A stretch of DNA of 64,000 nt from Candidatus Gastranaerophilales bacterium (GTDB taxonomy: Bacteria > Cyanobacteriota > Vampirovibrionia > Gastranaerophilales > Gastranaerophilaceae). The position numbers and the translations under genes were made by a program. Shown piece by piece: positions 43,518 to 53,758 of this stretch. Location: the NCBI GenBank assembly GCA_944323165.1, contig CALURK010000008.1:1-64000 (forward strand), in the 5' to 3' direction. How positions within the stretch are numbered: position 1 is the first letter of the stretch; the number at the start of each line of letters is the position of its first letter. The notes under the pieces were generated by a model. The model ran no database searches, was not told the DNA's origin, and worked only from the letters and a program-made list of their open reading frames with translations.

Positions 43518-45530
43518 ATGACAAAGTTTTTGTTAATAAGCGAGGATAGCGAAAAAGAGGGTATCGTAAGGGAGGTTTTTCCGTCTGATGAAGTTCTTGT
43601 CTCTACTGACCAGACTTTGATTTTCGATATCTTAAAAGTCGAAGAGCCTGATATTGTTTTGGTTGATGGGGATATCTCTTCTCTTGATTTAAAATCGCTT
43701 TGCCGAAAAATTAAACAATACCCTGTCGTTATTTTATTAATCTTAGGTGAAAAAGAACTTACAAAAGATGTTATGCACAATGCTAATCTTTTTATCAAGA
43801 CTCCGATTGATAAAAAACTTCTTTCCGCAACTGTGGATTCCAGTTTAAAAACCAGACATTCGCTTCTAAAGATGGCAAAATCCAATCAAGAACTCGCAAG
43901 GAGCTTGTATCAGTTAAATGTTTTGTATAATACAAGTTCTCAACTGGCTGGAACTCTTGACAAGGATGCGCTTATTAAGATTATGATAGACGGGATTGAA
44001 AAGTCTTTAAACTTTGAATTATCGTGTACTTTAATGTTTCGCTCGGAGCGTGAGCCGGTTTTAATAATAAATTCGCTTTACAAAATTTCGGACAGGCTTC
44101 TTGAAGCTCTGAAACTTCGTGCAATTTTGAGTTATAAATCTTTGCTTGAGGATCCTCCTGTTGATATTAAGATTGGGAATTTGAAAATCGAAAAAAATAT
44201 TAAGCATAATATTCAGGAGTATGATTTTTCAGTTCTAAGATTTGATAATATGTTTGCTCCGATAACTCTAAATGATGAGTTTTTCGGGTTTACGGAAATA
44301 TATAGAGAAAAACCTTTTACAACAGAAGATGCAACTTGTTTCCAAACTCTTGTTCAACAAGTTACAATACCGCTTCAGAGCGCATCTTTTACTCAAGAAT
44401 TAAAAGCAACAAACAGGAAATTACAAAAACTTGAGAGGTTAAAATCCGAATTTATATCGATAGTTTCGCACGAATTAAGAACTCCGCTTACTGCTATAAA
44501 AAATGCGATGGATATTATTCTTAGCGGAAAAGCAGGCGAAATGACGGAAAATATCGAGAAATTTGTTTCTATGGGCAAAAGAAATGCAATAAGGTTATCC
44601 GGAATTATTAATGATTTATTGGATATTTCCAAAATTGAAGCAGGAAAAATGGATTTCAAATTTGAGCTTATACATATCGAACCTGTTATAGAATATGTGA
44701 AAAATAACCTTTCAGAGGTTGCGAAGGAGAAAAATCTGGAGATAAAGTATACCTCTTCAGGAGAAGATGTTGAGGTTTATGCGGATTCAAACAGATTGGA
44801 GCAAGTTTTAACCAATTTGGTTTCAAATGCTATTAAATTCACGCCTGATGCCGGTACAATAGAGATTACGTCCAAGGTGGTAAACGCAAGAGAATTACAG
44901 TATGATCACTGTTTTGAAGATGATATAAAGAAACTTCAGGGAAATTATTTGCTTGTTTGCGTAGAGGACCACGGTATCGGTATTGAAAGAAAAGATTTGA
45001 ACCATGTATTTGATAAATTTGCACAAATAGAGAATTCCCTGTCAAGAAAAGTTGGCGGCTCAGGTTTGGGTTTACCAATTGCAAGACAGCTTATGGAATC
45101 TCATAACGGAGCTATTTGGTGCGATAGTGAAATCAATAAAGGTTCAAAATTCTATTTTGTAATCCCTATAGCAAATGACAAATCAAATTTCCTTATGATA
45201 AGAAAACAACTTGCGCAAAAAGCTCGTTCTAACGGTTCAACAATAGCAGTAATAAAGATAAAATCTACAAATGAAGTTATTGAAAACTTGCTAAGAGAAA
45301 ATAATTTATTAAACAAAACGTATATGACAAATTCTCTAATTGAGAAAGAAGGTGCCATGACTACGCTATCATTAGTTTTGGTAGATGGAGATAAGCCTTC
45401 AGCAGAGTTTTTGAAAAAGAAAATAGATTCTGTAATCGAGCAGAATAAAGATTTGTATGGCGAATGTGATATAATGTATTCATACGATATTGAAGGAGAT
45501 ACACATGAAAAAGATTCTTATAGTGGATGA
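43518..45530 (+). CDS. Sensor histidine kinase with receiver-like N-terminus
   Basis: 670 aa. A receiver-like N-terminal domain (1-120; PDIVLVDGD) lacks part of the normal acidic pocket and may be a pseudo-receiver. A GAF-like region (about 150-300) is followed by HisKA with FISIVSHELRTPLTAIKNAMD (phospho-His), the N box EQVLTNLVSNAIKFTPD, G1 VEDHGIGIERKD and G2 GGSGLGLPIARQLMESHNG. The last 110 residues (STIAVIKIKS..., TTLSLVLVDGDKPSAEFLKKK) may be a degenerate GGDEF-like or receiver-like domain. No membrane helix is seen, so it is cytoplasmic. It overlaps the response regulator gene by 26 nt. Confidence 0.88.
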   Translation: MTKFLLISEDSEKEGIVREVFPSDEVLVSTDQTLIFDILKVEEPDIVLVDGDISSLDLKSLCRKIKQYPVVILLILGEKELTKDVMHNANLFIKTPIDKKLLSATVDSSLKTRHSLLKMAKSNQELARSLYQLNVLYNTSSQLAGTLDKDALIKIMIDGIEKSLNFELSCTLMFRSEREPVLIINSLYKISDRLLEALKLRAILSYKSLLEDPPVDIKIGNLKIEKNIKHNIQEYDFSVLRFDNMFAPITLNDEFFGFTEIYREKPFTTEDATCFQTLVQQVTIPLQSASFTQELKATNRKLQKLERLKSEFISIVSHELRTPLTAIKNAMDIILSGKAGEMTENIEKFVSMGKRNAIRLSGIINDLLDISKIEAGKMDFKFELIHIEPVIEYVKNNLSEVAKEKNLEIKYTSSGEDVEVYADSNRLEQVLTNLVSNAIKFTPDAGTIEITSKVVNARELQYDHCFEDDIKKLQGNYLLVCVEDHGIGIERKDLNHVFDKFAQIENSLSRKVGGSGLGLPIARQLMESHNGAIWCDSEINKGSKFYFVIPIANDKSNFLMIRKQLAQKARSNGSTIAVIKIKSTNEVIENLLRENNLLNKTYMTNSLIEKEGAMTTLSLVLVDGDKPSAEFLKKKIDSVIEQNKDLYGECDIMYSYDIEGDTHEKDSYSG

Positions 45531-45873
45531 CGAACAGGACATAGTAGAAAGTCTTAAGTTTGTGCTAGAGGTATCAGGTTATGTGTGTTATACCGCATAT
45601 AACGGAGAGGACGGTTTAAGGTTGGCAAAAGAAATTATGCCTGATTTGATAATTCTTGACGTTATGATGCCGAAAATTAACGGTTATAAAATTAGCAGAC
45701 TTTTAAAATATGACAGCAAATATAAGGATATTCCTATAATCATGGTAACTGCCCGTTCTCAGTTGGAGGACAAAATGATAGGCGAAGAAACGGGTGCTGA
45801 TGAATATATTACAAAGCCTTTTGAACTTGATCAAATTGTAAAAAAAGTTGGCGAGTATTTGGGTGAAGGTTAA
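45505..45873 (+). CDS. Single-domain response regulator
   Basis: 122 aa from the ATG at 45505 (AAGGAG ribosome binding site), inside the 3' end of the kinase gene. Receiver motifs: KKILIVDDEQD (acidic pair), PDLIILDVMMPKING (phospho-Asp), IIMVTARS and EYITKPFELDQIVKKV (conserved Lys). There is no output domain, so it is likely a phosphorelay or protein-interaction switch like CheY or Spo0F. The cognate partner is presumably the upstream kinase, the target perhaps the PilB-like protein 5 nt downstream. Confidence 0.93.
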   Translation: MKKILIVDDEQDIVESLKFVLEVSGYVCYTAYNGEDGLRLAKEIMPDLIILDVMMPKINGYKISRLLKYDSKYKDIPIIMVTARSQLEDKMIGEETGADEYITKPFELDQIVKKVGEYLGEG

Positions 45874-45878
45874 AAAGA

Positions 45879-47264
45879 ATGGAAACCATTACAAATAAAA
45901 CACTGGAAAAATTAAAATATGAACTTGTAAGAGATGGCGTAGTTTCTTATGAAACGTTAGAGAAAGCCGAAGAGCTTGCAAATGTTCAGCGTATAAATAT
46001 TGGTCAGGCACTCATTAATTCAGGAATTTTGGGTGAGGATAAGCTGTTAAAATTTTTGGAAAGCAAACTCCATATTCCGTATGTAAACTTGGAGGATTAT
46101 GAACCTGATCCTAAGTGTTTTAAATTTGTTTCATTTGCAGATGCAAGAAGATACAGGATTATACCTTTATTTAAGATAGAAGATGTTTTGACTGTAGCGA
46201 TGGCAGATCCGTTGGATTTGTTTGCAATAGATAAAATTATTGAAACGGCAGAATGCTCTATAGAACCAGTTATCGCATCCGAGCACAGCATTGTTAAAAA
46301 AATTGACGAATATTATAAAGTTGCGGATACCGTAGATAGTATTACTCTGACTTCCGATGAGGATGAGGAATTTGATTGGACGGAAGAACTTCATAAAGAG
46401 GAAGCCGGAGAAGAACATATCCAGCATGTTATAAGAGCTATATTAAAACAGGCTATTATAGAAGATGTACACGAATTAAACTTTGAACAAACAGAAGAAG
46501 GTTTGAAAGTTGTTTTCAAGAAAAATGGAGAACCTTCTGATAAGGGAACAATTCCTGCAATTTTAAATTCAGCGTTTGTTTCTAAACTCAAAACACTTTC
46601 CAATTTGGACGCGTCAGTATGTGAAATTCCTCAGTTAGGCAAATTGTGCTTTAAGGTAGAAAATTCAATGTTAATTGCATCAGTTTCGTCATTTCCTACA
46701 ATTATGGGAGAGAGAATTTCTTTAAAGATTTATAAACCGCCGAAGAGCTTGGATAAAATTATCACTGATGAAAAGCAGAGAAATATAATGTTGCAAGCGG
46801 TTGAACATCCGGGAATAATTCTTGTTTGCGGCTCACCTCTCAGCGGAAAAACTCATATTATATATTCGTTGCTTATGGAGATTTCTCAGTCAAAAAAGAA
46901 TATCATGACAATAGAATCTATTGCAAAATATGAGTTAAAAGGTGTTAATCAGTGTGAATTGAACGAGAATGTCGGCTTTAATATGGATAAAGCTCTTAAA
47001 TACGTTGAGTTTCAATCTCCTGATGTAATTTATCTTGAAGGGGTTAAAACACGAGATGCCTTTGAATTTATGTCAGAATTATTTTATAGCGATAAGACTG
47101 TGATAACCGAATTTATGGCAAATAATATGACAGATTTGAGGCAAAAGCTCGCGTTTGAAGATTTTCAATCTTTTAAATCTTTGATAACCTGCCTTGTATT
47201 TATCCATTCAAAAGAAAGCATAGAAGTTTTTGATAAAGAGACTTTGCAAAAATATTTGGCTTAG
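45879..47264 (+). CDS. PilB/GspE-like ATPase with degenerate catalytic core
   Basis: 461 aa, shorter than PilB (about 560). The N-terminal MshEN-like domain (LGEDKLLKFLESKLHIPYVNLEDYEPDPKC, RYRIIPLFKIEDVLTVAMADPLDLFAIDKI) commonly binds c-di-GMP in this family. A RecA-like domain has Walker A GSPLSGKTH. The Walker-B segment is PDVIYLEGVKTRDAFEF rather than the usual D-P-D-I-I-x-x-G-E-I-R-D, and the tetracysteine zinc motif is missing. It is probably a regulatory or signal-output homologue of type IV pilus ATPases. Grouped with kinase and receiver genes; convergent with the GH57 gene with no gap. Confidence 0.75.
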   Translation: METITNKTLEKLKYELVRDGVVSYETLEKAEELANVQRINIGQALINSGILGEDKLLKFLESKLHIPYVNLEDYEPDPKCFKFVSFADARRYRIIPLFKIEDVLTVAMADPLDLFAIDKIIETAECSIEPVIASEHSIVKKIDEYYKVADTVDSITLTSDEDEEFDWTEELHKEEAGEEHIQHVIRAILKQAIIEDVHELNFEQTEEGLKVVFKKNGEPSDKGTIPAILNSAFVSKLKTLSNLDASVCEIPQLGKLCFKVENSMLIASVSSFPTIMGERISLKIYKPPKSLDKIITDEKQRNIMLQAVEHPGIILVCGSPLSGKTHIIYSLLMEISQSKKNIMTIESIAKYELKGVNQCELNENVGFNMDKALKYVEFQSPDVIYLEGVKTRDAFEFMSELFYSDKTVITEFMANNMTDLRQKLAFEDFQSFKSLITCLVFIHSKESIEVFDKETLQKYLA

Positions 47265-49502
47265 TTATTCTCTTGTCATAGAAAGTAAAATTTCTTGCGG
47301 AATGTATGTGTTTTTAACACCGGAATCAGTATTTGCAAGGAAAAATTCTACAGTTTCACCCGATTGAATACCCAGTTTTTCAAACGGGATAGAAATGTCT
47401 ATGACGTCTTCGTAAACTATTTTTATGTCTTCAGGGTTATCAAGAGTCCACATATTCGGATGCAATACGGCTGTTAATCTTGGCGGATAGAGAGTATCGC
47501 TAATAAGTGTTAAAGTGATTTCGTGCTCAAATTTTTCGAGCAAAATAGGATAAGGATTATCAGTTTTACTGATTAATCTTATATAAGCTCTATTGCCTAT
47601 TCTGGTTGCGTTTCTGGTATATATATAAAATTGGTTAATTCTGTCGATGAAACTAATTTCACCAGAACCTTTGTTAACGTGCAGTCTAAAATAAATATTA
47701 TTTTTGTCACATCCGAAAAGAATTTTATCAACATTTTTATTTTCTCTGAATACGGGGCCGTCAATCAAAGTCATAGATCCTGCATTATACCAGTCGTCAT
47801 AACTGCTGTTAAGCCCGTCCATTGTAGGAGTTATACTTCTTTTAGGATGTTTAAAAGGTACTTCCAATGTTGTTATAAGCGTTTGGTCTAAATATTCAGG
47901 ATAAGTCTTGTTAAGTACAATATAGACGTTTTTAAGTCGTTCCCTGAACATATAGTCAAAAACAAAGTCCTGACCTGAATTGTTAGGCTCTCCATACCAC
48001 CAGAACCAGTCACTGCCTTCTGCAATAAGGAGTTCTCTCCTTGCGTATTTGATATTTGGATTGTCAGGATTTTCCTTTACAAAACTGTCAAAATCATCTT
48101 TAGTTTTCTTTAAATATGCCCAGGCTTTGTTTTTTTCAGGCTCACCAATCCAGAATTGGAAAGTTTTATCTATCCAAGAGCCGGAATGAATTTTTTTAAG
48201 ATTTTTCTTGTGCTTATCGTTTTCTATGTATTCGCTAATTAAAACTGTTTCTAAAGTGTTGTCATTTTCGATTAGAGAATAAATATTTTCTAAGAAATCT
48301 CTTCCGTCATTCTGGTAATTTTCCCAGCAGTTTTCGCTGTCTGAGGCTATCGTAAGCAAATGTTTTTCATCGGGAGAAACAAGCAGTTTGTTTTGTATAA
48401 TTTTAATTTTTTCATACAAATCTCCCGCTGCCATTTTAGGGTTAATTCCTGCGTATTCAAAATTTATTAAATTAGGAATAGAACGATCTCGGAATATAAT
48501 ATCAATATTAGAGTCCTTTGTTTCGTAGTTGTAAACCTTTAAAAGATGGTAAGGATCATTTAAATTCCCCTTGAAATCCCTTACAAAATCAAAATTAATT
48601 GAGCTAGACAGAATTCCTTCATCAGAAATTGTCCATTTAATCCCTTCTTTAGCTAAAAGATTAAGCGTTTTTGGTCCTAAACATAATTCAGGCGGCCACA
48701 TTCCTTTTGGTCTAACGCCAAAAATTTCTTCAATTCTATCCAATGCAATTTTAATTTGATATTTAGCATCTTCAAGCATACCTAAAGTTTGAGGCAGTCC
48801 TTCTGTAGTAATTACAGATTTAGTTGAAGCTTTCAGATCTAACAATATCGGCAAAATTGCGTGATAATAAGGACTTGTAGTTAATTCAATTCGTCCAGTT
48901 TGAATATATTTTTTATAAGTTGGAATAATTTCCCTTATAATTTGTTTTTGGATATCAATAATTTCTTTTCTATCTTCAGTGGTGTAACCAGTTTGTTTAT
49001 CCCACAACTCTTTTAACCTTGGGTATCTTTCAAAATGAACAGGATCAATCCAAACCAGATTGAATAAAGCCATCAGATCAGAAAGTTCTTGTAAAGAGAA
49101 ATCATTAATATCAACTGTATCTTTTGCAAATCTTTTTTGGAAGAGATTTTTATAAGTTTCACTCCTATAAATCATAGTTTCATATTTAGAGCTAAAAAAG
49201 TTGTTAATAATAAACGCTTTTTCTTCATCAGTAAGATTTTCGGTATCCGAAACTGTAAGTTCAGAATGAATGTCGTGATATCCTGCTTCTGAATAATCAA
49301 TAATAGCGTCAAGAAGAGCGGGAACAATATTGAAGTTGAGTTTTAATTTCGGAAATTTTTCCAGAATTAAAACCATATCCAAATAATCTTTAACGGCGTG
49401 CAATCTAACCCAAGGCATAAGATATGTGCCTTCTAGTTCATAAACCGGTTGATGCATATGCCAATAAATAGCAAGCGAAAGTTTCTTTAAACGCTTATTC
49501 AT
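47265..49502 (-). CDS. Glycoside hydrolase family 57 (alpha-glucan-active) enzyme
   Basis: 745 aa from the ATG at 49502. GH57 regions: LAIYWHMHQPVYE (region 1), FNIVPALLDAI (region 2), GMWPPELCLGPKTLNLLAKEGIKWTISDEG (region 3 with the catalytic Glu) and IASDSENCWENYQNDGRDFLENIY (region 4 with the acid Asp). The C-terminal 250 residues are a beta-rich domain seen in the long GH57 group. GH57 includes amylases, 4-alpha-glucanotransferases and branching enzymes; no signal peptide means it acts in the cytoplasm, probably on glycogen, together with the GlgA-like enzyme at 51689. Confidence 0.88.
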   Translation of the reverse strand: MNKRLKKLSLAIYWHMHQPVYELEGTYLMPWVRLHAVKDYLDMVLILEKFPKLKLNFNIVPALLDAIIDYSEAGYHDIHSELTVSDTENLTDEEKAFIINNFFSSKYETMIYRSETYKNLFQKRFAKDTVDINDFSLQELSDLMALFNLVWIDPVHFERYPRLKELWDKQTGYTTEDRKEIIDIQKQIIREIIPTYKKYIQTGRIELTTSPYYHAILPILLDLKASTKSVITTEGLPQTLGMLEDAKYQIKIALDRIEEIFGVRPKGMWPPELCLGPKTLNLLAKEGIKWTISDEGILSSSINFDFVRDFKGNLNDPYHLLKVYNYETKDSNIDIIFRDRSIPNLINFEYAGINPKMAAGDLYEKIKIIQNKLLVSPDEKHLLTIASDSENCWENYQNDGRDFLENIYSLIENDNTLETVLISEYIENDKHKKNLKKIHSGSWIDKTFQFWIGEPEKNKAWAYLKKTKDDFDSFVKENPDNPNIKYARRELLIAEGSDWFWWYGEPNNSGQDFVFDYMFRERLKNVYIVLNKTYPEYLDQTLITTLEVPFKHPKRSITPTMDGLNSSYDDWYNAGSMTLIDGPVFRENKNVDKILFGCDKNNIYFRLHVNKGSGEISFIDRINQFYIYTRNATRIGNRAYIRLISKTDNPYPILLEKFEHEITLTLISDTLYPPRLTAVLHPNMWTLDNPEDIKIVYEDVIDISIPFEKLGIQSGETVEFFLANTDSGVKNTYIPQEILLSMTRE

Positions 49503-49644
49503 ACATAAATGAGTATACAAGAAATTACAAATGTTATCAATAAAAACTTTAGATTAATGAAATATTAAAATTTCCTTAATTTTTTAATAAATTTTTCAAA
49601 TCTATTATATAAATATAATTGTTAGTAAATAGGAGGATTATATT

Positions 49645-49932
49645 ATGGCATTAAAACCATTACAAGACAGAATCGTAATTAAGGTAATAGAAGATACAGA
49701 ACAAACATCAGGCGGAATCTTTATTCCTGATAGTGCAAAAGAAAAACCTCAAAAGGGTGAAGTAGTAGCCGTAGGAGAAGGTAAAGTTGGTGAAAACGGT
49801 GAAAGAGAACCAATGGATGTAAAAGTAGGCGATGTTGTTTTATATGCAAAATATGCAGGAACAGATGTAAAGATGGACGGAGTAGAATACAAAATTTTGT
49901 CAATCAAAGATGCTCTTGCAATAGTTGAGTAA
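49645..49932 (+). CDS. groES: Co-chaperonin GroES
   Basis: 95 aa, canonical: [44 protein letters not shown] (mobile loop and roof region). It caps the GroEL cavity. Strong ribosome binding site TAGGAGG. Followed 25 nt later by groEL. No CIRCE element is visible upstream. Confidence 0.98.
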   Translation: MALKPLQDRIVIKVIEDTEQTSGGIFIPDSAKEKPQKGEVVAVGEGKVGENGEREPMDVKVGDVVLYAKYAGTDVKMDGVEYKILSIKDALAIVE

Positions 49933-49954
49933 AGATTTGAAAAGGAGAATATAA

Positions 49955-51607
<1,653 letters not shown>

Positions 51608-51633
51608 TAGTCGCTCATTTTTAGTATAGAATT

Positions 51634-51669
51634 AATCGCGTCAAAAACATTTATGTTTTTGACGCGATT
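51634..51669. terminator. Bidirectional terminator between groEL and the GlgA-like gene
   Basis: AATCGCGTCAAAAACAT-TT-ATGTTTTTGACGCGATT is a perfect 17-bp stem, followed by TCTTATTA on the plus strand; the gene from the other strand ends 20 nt away. Confidence 0.85.
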
Positions 51670-51688
51670 TCTTATTATATTAATCTTA

Positions 51689-53500
51689 TTATATTAAGTT
51701 GTATATTTGGTTGTATCGTTCAATAATTTTAAATGACCAGCTGGAATCATAATTCATTGCATTTTTTATAAGTAAATTCCAACTACCCTGATTTTGGTTG
51801 TATAAATTAATAGCTTTAATTGTTGTTGTATAGAAGTTATTAAATTCGTCCAGCCCGTCATTATCCTGAGTTTTAAACCCGCATCCGTTAGTAATGTCTT
51901 CAAATATATCCGGAATAGTATCATTATAAATTCCTTTTTTAGTAGCAACAGGAATGCAACCGTATTTCATTGCCAGGTAGTGTTCATATCCGCAAGGGTT
52001 TTTCTTTGCCGGCAGTAAGGTTAAATCGGATGCTGCATAAAACTGAGGTAAGTTCAATTCTCCATCAATGAACATCCATCTTCCGTCCAGACCTTTATTT
52101 TTTTCAAGATATTCAATCCAGGATACAATATGTGGGTTATTCAGTCCATTTGGTATGTTAACGATTATTTGAACATTGTTATGTTTTACCAAAAGATTAA
52201 GTAATGTGGTTAATCCAATATCGCCGCCGGTAGAAAAAATATCAGGGGAAAATTTGTTGAATATCAAGGGTGCTTCTATTGTTGAATCTAAAAATCCTCT
52301 AATCGTATAATCTTTATTTACAAACATTTTAGACGTTATAAAGTTTATTTTTATCCTTGCACTAGAAAACTCTTTGATAAGGTATTTTTTATTTTTATCT
52401 CTATAATCTCTAAAGTTTTCGGAAGTAAATTCTTGAAAAATTTTCCCGTTGTTGTTATTAAGTCCGTATGAAACGTATGTACTCTTGTTTTTTGTGCTAA
52501 ACAAGGTGTTATAAATTCCTCCTGAGATTTCAGGTTTAGTAAGAACATCTTTGTGGTATTTTTGCGAAATAACAGCCCAGCAGTTTGCTTTTTTAATTGT
52601 GTAAGCAATAAGATTATATGAGGAATTATCCTCTATCATCATTTGCGGGAAGAGTTTTCTAATTTGTGTATTAAGCTTTTTAATTTCATCATTTTGGTTG
52701 GATTTCAACAGAGAAAAATTATGGTAGACAAAATCCAATACATCTTGGGCATTTTCTTTACTCTTTGGCATTGCACAAATAGACGTTAAGCATTTTTTTA
52801 TGATTTTATTTTTGAAGAGTTTTTTTAGATTTTTTTTATCTGCAAGATTAATTGCAGCCCAAAAAGGATCTATTTTTTGGCTTTCAAAGTCACTAAAATC
52901 ATGTACAATTTGTACGATTTTTATATTGTGAGGAAATTGTTGCTCAAACTCGCTTCCGAGAAAGAATGGTAGATTATCGGAATGGACGATGCTCGGTGCG
53001 ACAATTTTAATTATTTGTCTGACAGCTTTCATAAAAGGAACAAGAAACTCAAATTCTGAGAAATCTTTTCCAACAAAAGTTTTTGAATAGAGTCCGAAAA
53101 TTTCTACATGTTCCTTGTCATTATAGGTTTTATAAAGAGATGCAGAATGTATTTTATTTTGAAAAAAGAAATTAACATTTAATCCGGTATTTTTGTATCC
53201 GTCAATATTTTCAATTGGTTGAATTATTTTTATGTTTTTATCGGGGTATTGTTTTCTGAATGCTGATACAAAATCCAATGGCGGAGGTGAAGTTGTGAGA
53301 TAGAGAATATTTTTAAAAGAACAGTCTTTGTTTTTGCGAAAGAGATTTGGGTATTTTCGTCTAAAGTAGCGAAAATACACTCTAATGTAATATATAAGTT
53401 GGCTGTTTTTAGAGTTGTCTTCTGTAAATTCATTATCAGAAGAATTATATATAATATCTAGTTCTTCCAAATGATTTTTTTTCTCACAATTTTCTTCCAT
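51689..53500 (-). CDS. Divergent glycogen/starch synthase-like glycosyltransferase (GT5/GT4)
   Basis: 603 aa. The C-terminal half matches glycogen synthases: FYAASDLTLLPAKKNPCGYEHYLAMKYGCIPVATKKGIYNDTIPDIFEDITNGCGF, then SWNLLIKNAMNYDSSWSFKIIERYNQIY. In this block the E-x-x-C-G of typical GlgA (FEPCGLTQ) is N-P-C-G-Y-E-H. The N-terminal half has HSDN, QIVHDFSDF and ISQKYHKDV segments of a GT-B fold, but no standard KTGGL motif, so donor use is uncertain. A role in glycogen or other alpha-glucan synthesis fits the GH57 gene nearby. Confidence 0.7.
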   Translation of the reverse strand: MEENCEKKNHLEELDIIYNSSDNEFTEDNSKNSQLIYYIRVYFRYFRRKYPNLFRKNKDCSFKNILYLTTSPPPLDFVSAFRKQYPDKNIKIIQPIENIDGYKNTGLNVNFFFQNKIHSASLYKTYNDKEHVEIFGLYSKTFVGKDFSEFEFLVPFMKAVRQIIKIVAPSIVHSDNLPFFLGSEFEQQFPHNIKIVQIVHDFSDFESQKIDPFWAAINLADKKNLKKLFKNKIIKKCLTSICAMPKSKENAQDVLDFVYHNFSLLKSNQNDEIKKLNTQIRKLFPQMMIEDNSSYNLIAYTIKKANCWAVISQKYHKDVLTKPEISGGIYNTLFSTKNKSTYVSYGLNNNNGKIFQEFTSENFRDYRDKNKKYLIKEFSSARIKINFITSKMFVNKDYTIRGFLDSTIEAPLIFNKFSPDIFSTGGDIGLTTLLNLLVKHNNVQIIVNIPNGLNNPHIVSWIEYLEKNKGLDGRWMFIDGELNLPQFYAASDLTLLPAKKNPCGYEHYLAMKYGCIPVATKKGIYNDTIPDIFEDITNGCGFKTQDNDGLDEFNNFYTTTIKAINLYNQNQGSWNLLIKNAMNYDSSWSFKIIERYNQIYNLI

Positions 53501-53545
53501 ATATTCTCAGAGTATTATAAAAAATGACATAGTTCAAGTCAACTA

Positions 53546-53575
53546 TTGACAGCACACAATAAAAAGTTGTATACT
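53546..53575 (+). promoter_or_regulatory. Strong promoter of the attenuator leader
   Basis: TTGACA (53546-53551), 18-nt spacer, TATACT (53570-53575). Start of transcription is expected near 53582, two nucleotides before the leader ATG. Confidence 0.75.
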
Positions 53576-53583
53576 TTGAAGCA

Positions 53584-53652
53584 ATGAACAATATCTATAT
53601 TACAAACAATACATCCTCCAATTGCTCCAAGTTTCTATCGGGACTTGAGTGA
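53584..53652 (+). CDS. Putative leader peptide (22 aa)
   Basis: MNNIYITNNTSSNCSKFLSG-LE, ending TGA. Asn (5), Ser (4) and Thr (2) are enriched in the first 16 residues. Its end covers segments 1 and 2 of the attenuator, so ribosome position on it could choose the hairpin. The ATG lies about 2 nt from the expected transcript start, without a Shine-Dalgarno sequence. Confidence 0.4.
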   Translation: MNNIYITNNTSSNCSKFLSGLE

Positions 53653-53692
53653 TTTTGGTGTGTAGTTTTTGTAAGTAACCAAATTTATAAAC

Positions 53693-53726
53693 AAAAAAAG
53701 TCCCGTATGTAATGCGGGGCTTTTTT
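53693..53726 (+). terminator. Intrinsic terminator of the leader
   Basis: AAAAAAG-T-CCCG, loop, CGGG-G-CTTTTTT. The stem is 12 bp with one G-T pair and ends in a T-run, 32 nt before the next gene's start codon. Confidence 0.85.
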
Positions 53727-53758
53727 GTTGTGTATGAACGACTTGGAAAGGACGATTA

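Larger units (their letters stand above)
53582..53730 (+). promoter_or_regulatory. Candidate transcription attenuator with alternative hairpins
   Basis: Four segments fit classical attenuation. Segment 1 (CTCCAAGT, 53625-53632) pairs with ACTTGAG (53643-53649). Segment 2 (CGGGACTT, 53639-53646) is perfectly complementary to segment 3 (AAGTCCCG, 53698-53705). Segment 3 also pairs with segment 4 (CGGGGCTT) as a terminator with a T-run (53693-53726). Pairing 2:3 excludes the terminator; 1:2 favours it. It precedes the gene at 53759. A stand-alone ~145-nt small RNA is the alternative reading. Confidence 0.55.

Noticed and set aside
49541-49644. CIRCE operator before groES
   Set aside because: No TTAGCACTC-N9-GAGTGCTAA-like repeat is present.
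53582-53730. T-box riboswitch or 6S RNA
   Set aside because: No T-box sequence or stem I is seen, and the transcript lacks the long central bubble and length of 6S RNA; attenuation by alternative pairing fits better.
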